From positions 124,001 through 188,000 of the forward strand of contig NZ_JAGTAR010000004.1 in NCBI RefSeq assembly GCF_018156225.1: DNA of 64,000 bases. Direction: 5' to 3'. The stretch's first letter is position 1. Each line of letters begins with the position of its first letter. Shown piece by piece: positions 61,513 through 64,000 of the stretch. The notes beneath the pieces were generated by a model. The model worked only from the letters and a program-made list of their open reading frames with translations, ran no database searches and was not told the origin of the DNA. Made by a program: the position numbers and the translations under genes. Source of the stretch: Carboxylicivirga sediminis (lineage in GTDB: Bacteria; Bacteroidota; Bacteroidia; Bacteroidales; Marinilabiliaceae).

Positions 61513-62121
61513 ATGGATAAGAAGTCATCAAAAAAGGAAAGAGCTAAAGAAAAGGCTATGGATGAACAGGCTGCCGAAGAGATTAATGAAATGGTGGAAG
61601 AAAATGAGGATCAACCTACTGAAGCAAATGATGTGAAGAAGGAAGAACAGGTAGATGAGAAAGCAGAGCAGTCAGAAGAAGCAGCAATAGCCGATAAGCT
61701 AAGTGAAGTAAATGATAAGTACCTGCGCCTAAGTGCAGAATACGACAATTATCGCCGCCGCACGCTTAAAGAAAAGATGGAGCTTACCAAAACAGCTGGG
61801 GAGAGCATTCTGTTAGCATTGTTGCCGGTTATTGATGATTTCGACCGTGCAATGGCACATATTGATGATGCCAAAGACGTGGAATCGCTTAAGGAAGGTA
61901 TTAAGCTGATCCAGACAAAATTTAATGACTTTCTGGGGCAGCAGGGTATGAAAGAGATTGAGGCAAAAGATAAAGCCTTTGATACTGATATTCATGAGGC
62001 TGTAACCAAAATTCCAGCCCCAAGTGAAGAAATGAAAGGAAAAGTTATCGACTGCATCGAAAAAGGATACACTTTGCATGAGAAAGTGGTGCGTTTTTCA
62101 AAAGTTGTTGTAGGCGAATAA
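61513..62121 (+). CDS. grpE: Nucleotide exchange factor GrpE
   Basis: Releases ADP from DnaK. 202 residues: a long acidic, Glu-rich coiled coil to about residue 80, then the GrpE core LRLSAEYDNYRRRTLKEKME, LLPVIDDFDRAMAH and the C-terminal beta wing (DTDIHEAVTKIPAPS). Followed after 12 bases by dnaJ; dnaK is not in the window. Confidence 0.95.
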   Translation: MDKKSSKKERAKEKAMDEQAAEEINEMVEENEDQPTEANDVKKEEQVDEKAEQSEEAAIADKLSEVNDKYLRLSAEYDNYRRRTLKEKMELTKTAGESILLALLPVIDDFDRAMAHIDDAKDVESLKEGIKLIQTKFNDFLGQQGMKEIEAKDKAFDTDIHEAVTKIPAPSEEMKGKVIDCIEKGYTLHEKVVRFSKVVVGE

Positions 62122-62133
62122 AGAGGCTTAACT

Positions 62134-63279
62134 ATGTCGAAAAGAGATTACTATGAAGTGCTGGAAGTGTCAAAAGGTGCTTCTAAGGAGGAAATAAAGA
62201 AAGCTTATCGTAAGAAAGCCATAAAGTATCACCCGGATAAGAATCAAGGAGATAAGGCTGCTGAAGAAAAGTTTAAGGAAGCGGCTGAAGCTTATGAGGT
62301 GCTTTCAAACGAAGAAAAAAGACAGCGCTATGATCAGTATGGTCATGCCGGTGTTGGCGGTGCTGCCGGAGGTGGCTTCGGAGGCGGTATGTCTATGGAT
62401 GATATCTTCTCCCATTTTGGCGATATATTTGGTGGTGGTTTTGGTGGTTTTGGTGGCTTTGGCGGTTCGTCAAGAGGTGGCCGACGGGTTAATAAGGGCT
62501 CGAACTTACGCGTTAAGGTCAAGCTTAACCTGAGCGAGATAGCCAATGGTGCCGAAAAGAAAATAAAGGTTAAGAAGTATGTTGAGTGCAAGCCTTGTGG
62601 TGGCTCGGGTGCACAGGATGGTTCTTCTTACAGCAACTGTTCAACTTGCCACGGAACAGGGCAGGTGACACGTATTTCCAACACGATTCTGGGGCAGATG
62701 CAAACGTCATCAACCTGCCCGACATGTGGTGGCGAAGGAAAGATTATCACCAATAAATGTAACCATTGTGCCGGTGAAGGTATTACCCGCGATGAGGAAA
62801 TCATCAGCCTGAATATACCTGCGGGTGTTGAAGAGGGCATGCAACTGTCTGTGTCGGGTAAAGGTAATGCAGCACGCCGGGGAGGTATCAACGGCGACCT
62901 ATTGGTACTGATTGAGGAAGAAAAACACCCTGAACTGGTTCGCGATGGTAATAACTTAATATACAGTCTGAATGTTAGTATACCAGAAGCAATACTTGGA
63001 AAAACAGCTGAAATTCCAACAGTGGATGGTGCCGTTAAGGTGAAGATTGAACCGGGTACACAGCCGGGTAAAATATTGCGATTGAGAGGGAAAGGATTAC
63101 CTGAAGTGAATAGCTATGGCAAGGGTGATTTACTCGTACACATACAGGTTTTCATACCTAAAGACATCAATAAAGATGAGCGTAAAGCCATTGAGAAGTT
63201 GCAGGGAGCCGAAAACTTTGAACCTAAAAAGGGAAGTGCAGAAAGTTTTTTTAGTCGCATGAGAAATATGTTTGAATAA
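62134..63279 (+). CDS. dnaJ: Chaperone DnaJ
   Basis: Hsp40 co-chaperone stimulating DnaK. 381 residues. J domain 1-70 with YHPDKN, a Gly/Phe-rich region (about 75-115, repeated GGFGG), four zinc-binding CxxCxGxG repeats ([32 protein letters not shown]) all complete, and the substrate-binding C-terminal domains. Cotranscribed with grpE. Confidence 0.97.
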   Translation: MSKRDYYEVLEVSKGASKEEIKKAYRKKAIKYHPDKNQGDKAAEEKFKEAAEAYEVLSNEEKRQRYDQYGHAGVGGAAGGGFGGGMSMDDIFSHFGDIFGGGFGGFGGFGGSSRGGRRVNKGSNLRVKVKLNLSEIANGAEKKIKVKKYVECKPCGGSGAQDGSSYSNCSTCHGTGQVTRISNTILGQMQTSSTCPTCGGEGKIITNKCNHCAGEGITRDEEIISLNIPAGVEEGMQLSVSGKGNAARRGGINGDLLVLIEEEKHPELVRDGNNLIYSLNVSIPEAILGKTAEIPTVDGAVKVKIEPGTQPGKILRLRGKGLPEVNSYGKGDLLVHIQVFIPKDINKDERKAIEKLQGAENFEPKKGSAESFFSRMRNMFE

Positions 63280-63302
63280 AAGATTTATCCTTTATAATAA
63301 TG

Positions 63303-63333
63303 AAGAGCTGGCCTTATGGTTGGCTCTTTTTCT
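63303..63333 (+). terminator. Rho-independent terminator of grpE-dnaJ
   Basis: Stem AAGAGCTGGCC / GGTTGGCTCTT (with G-T pairs), four-base loop, T-run. Confidence 0.8.
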
Positions 63334-63540
63334 TATCAATATTTTCTATCCATTTATGGAATAAAATCTCTGCCTCATATTAGCTGTTTCTTAATAAGTC
63401 ATTGAAGCACATGTATCAGTGAGAATGTAGAATTTTTATTGTTTGGCAGTCGTCAAAAAGCGGCTATTTGCAATGAAACCTTACGTTGCTAACCACGTTT
63501 AGGTGTTATACAATCAAGGGAAAGAAATAAATATGTCACA

Positions 63541-63577
63541 AGGTAATTGGAATCTGTGTTAAGCATAGAAATTACCT
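63541..63577 (+). promoter_or_regulatory. Bulged stem-loop upstream of lipoprotein gene
   Basis: AGGTAATT pairs with AATTACCT and TCTGTG with CATAGA (one G-T), with a four-base bulge and five-base loop. It ends 33 bases before the ATG at 63611, so it may be a leader structure. Confidence 0.35.
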
Positions 63578-63610
63578 GAGGTATTCTGGATGTTTTTAAA
63601 CTAGCTTATT

Positions 63611-64000
63611 ATGAAAAAGATGTTGAGCAGTCTGCTTGTATTATCAATACTATCGGGCTGTATGGGAGATGAGTTTAATACTGATCTTTTAGTAGATGAT
63701 GTAAATGTCAATGCCGGTGTGGCCATTCCTTTGGCTAAAACCAGCGTGACCATGGAAGATATTCTGTCGGACCAGACAGATATGGTTAAATATGATGGTG
63801 AGAATATCATATTGTTCCAGGAGAATGACTCATTGGAATATGTAGGGATAAACGATTTTTTCAGGCTTTCGGCCAGTTCAGTCGACCTGTCAGTGCCATT
63901 TGTAGCGTTTAATACACAGCCGTCATATGCAGCAACTGAGGAGTTAACATTCTCGATTCCTAATGCTGAAGTGTATGAAATGGAACTCAACTACAGGCTG
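63611..64000 (+). CDS. Hypothetical lipoprotein, 3' end outside window
   Basis: 130 codons without stop, from MKKMLSSLLVLSILSGC (lipobox, Cys17). The visible part has no recognised domain: VNVNAGVAIPLAKTSVTMED and later LSVPFVAFNTQPSYAA suggest a beta-rich exported protein like several Bacteroidota lipoproteins. Function unknown. A minus-strand frame covers most of it and is an artefact. Confidence 0.75.
   Translation, partial: MKKMLSSLLVLSILSGCMGDEFNTDLLVDDVNVNAGVAIPLAKTSVTMEDILSDQTDMVKYDGENIILFQENDSLEYVGINDFFRLSASSVDLSVPFVAFNTQPSYAATEELTFSIPNAEVYEMELNYRL

Larger units (their letters stand above)
63280..63610. other. Intergenic region of 331 bases with two hairpins
   Basis: The first hairpin is the dnaJ terminator; the second (63541-63577) is a bulged stem-loop upstream of the lipoprotein gene. 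No gene seen between them. Confidence 0.5.

Noticed and set aside
62343-62591. Proline-rich minus-strand frame
   Set aside because: Produced by the Gly-rich region of dnaJ read backwards.
63601-63990. Minus-strand frame of 129 codons
   Set aside because: It is the shadow of the lipoprotein gene starting at 63611, which has a clear lipobox.
1-64000. tRNA, rRNA, CRISPR, insertion sequences or prophage
   Set aside because: No T-loop-like sequence outside genes, no spaced direct repeats, no transposase or phage gene was found.

Overview
The window reads as a stretch of chromosome from a member of the Bacteroidota, probably class Bacteroidia near the Marinilabiliales (the order is inference). 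Reasons: gliding-motility genes gldE and gldD in the block hup-mutY-ssb-gldE-gldD-PPTase; a protein ending in the gliding-motility-type C-terminal sorting domain of the type IX secretion system; Bacteroidota-restricted families (DUF4924, DUF4290, EF-G2-like paralogue, bacterial GGGP synthase); start codons mostly without a Shine-Dalgarno sequence; and repeated TAnnTTTG (-7) promoter elements. Base composition is moderately AT-rich and even. I see no rRNA, tRNA, CRISPR, insertion sequence, prophage or other sign of recent transfer.

Layout. 1-8.1 kb: a glycan-degrading cluster, with two GH92 alpha-mannosidases (the first cut by the window edge) flanking two lipoproteins of the basic-secretory-protein metalloprotease type that carry PKD and F5/8C domains in different orders. 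8.1-10.4 kb: a small SnoaL-like lipoprotein, an SPFH membrane protein cotranscribed with a 59-residue ribbon-helix-helix protein, and an unknown exported protein. 10.4-12.9 kb: a zinc-type ABC importer with a perfect 21-bp palindrome over its promoter. 13-15.2 kb: a membrane LytTR regulator divergent from an alpha/beta-hydrolase-like protein. 15.2-34.9 kb: central metabolism and housekeeping (tkt, pdxB, cyclic 2,3-diphosphoglycerate synthetase, acpH, prmC, ribD, cls, a patatin-barrel operon, isoaspartyl peptidase, lysC-lysA, engB, prs, rplY). 35-42 kb: pth, an S4 protein, DUF4924, a DCC-family protein, two tandem OmpA proteins and DsbD. 42.5-49.6 kb: rng, a 30-residue ribosomal protein, hup, mutY, ssb, gldE, gldD, PPTase and GGGP synthase. 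49.6-55.4 kb: a PafA-like pseudo-phosphatase, DUF190, an EF-G paralogue and a T9SS cargo. 55.5-64 kb: pcrA/uvrD, DUF4290, murA, two TlpA-like proteins, grpE, dnaJ, and a lipoprotein running off the end.

No single novel multi-gene system is obvious; most of the window is conserved core genome. The most interesting signals are family members with altered catalytic residues: a PafA-like protein that has lost nearly all metal ligands, an EF-G paralogue with Ser for the catalytic His, MurA with Asp for the fosfomycin-target Cys, an SDR without its Tyr/Lys pair, and a TlpA-like protein without CxxC beside a normal one. Others are the candidate Zur operator, a three-hairpin leader upstream of tkt, and the SPFH-RHH gene pair. 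Family assignments come from recognising motifs by eye, without database searches.
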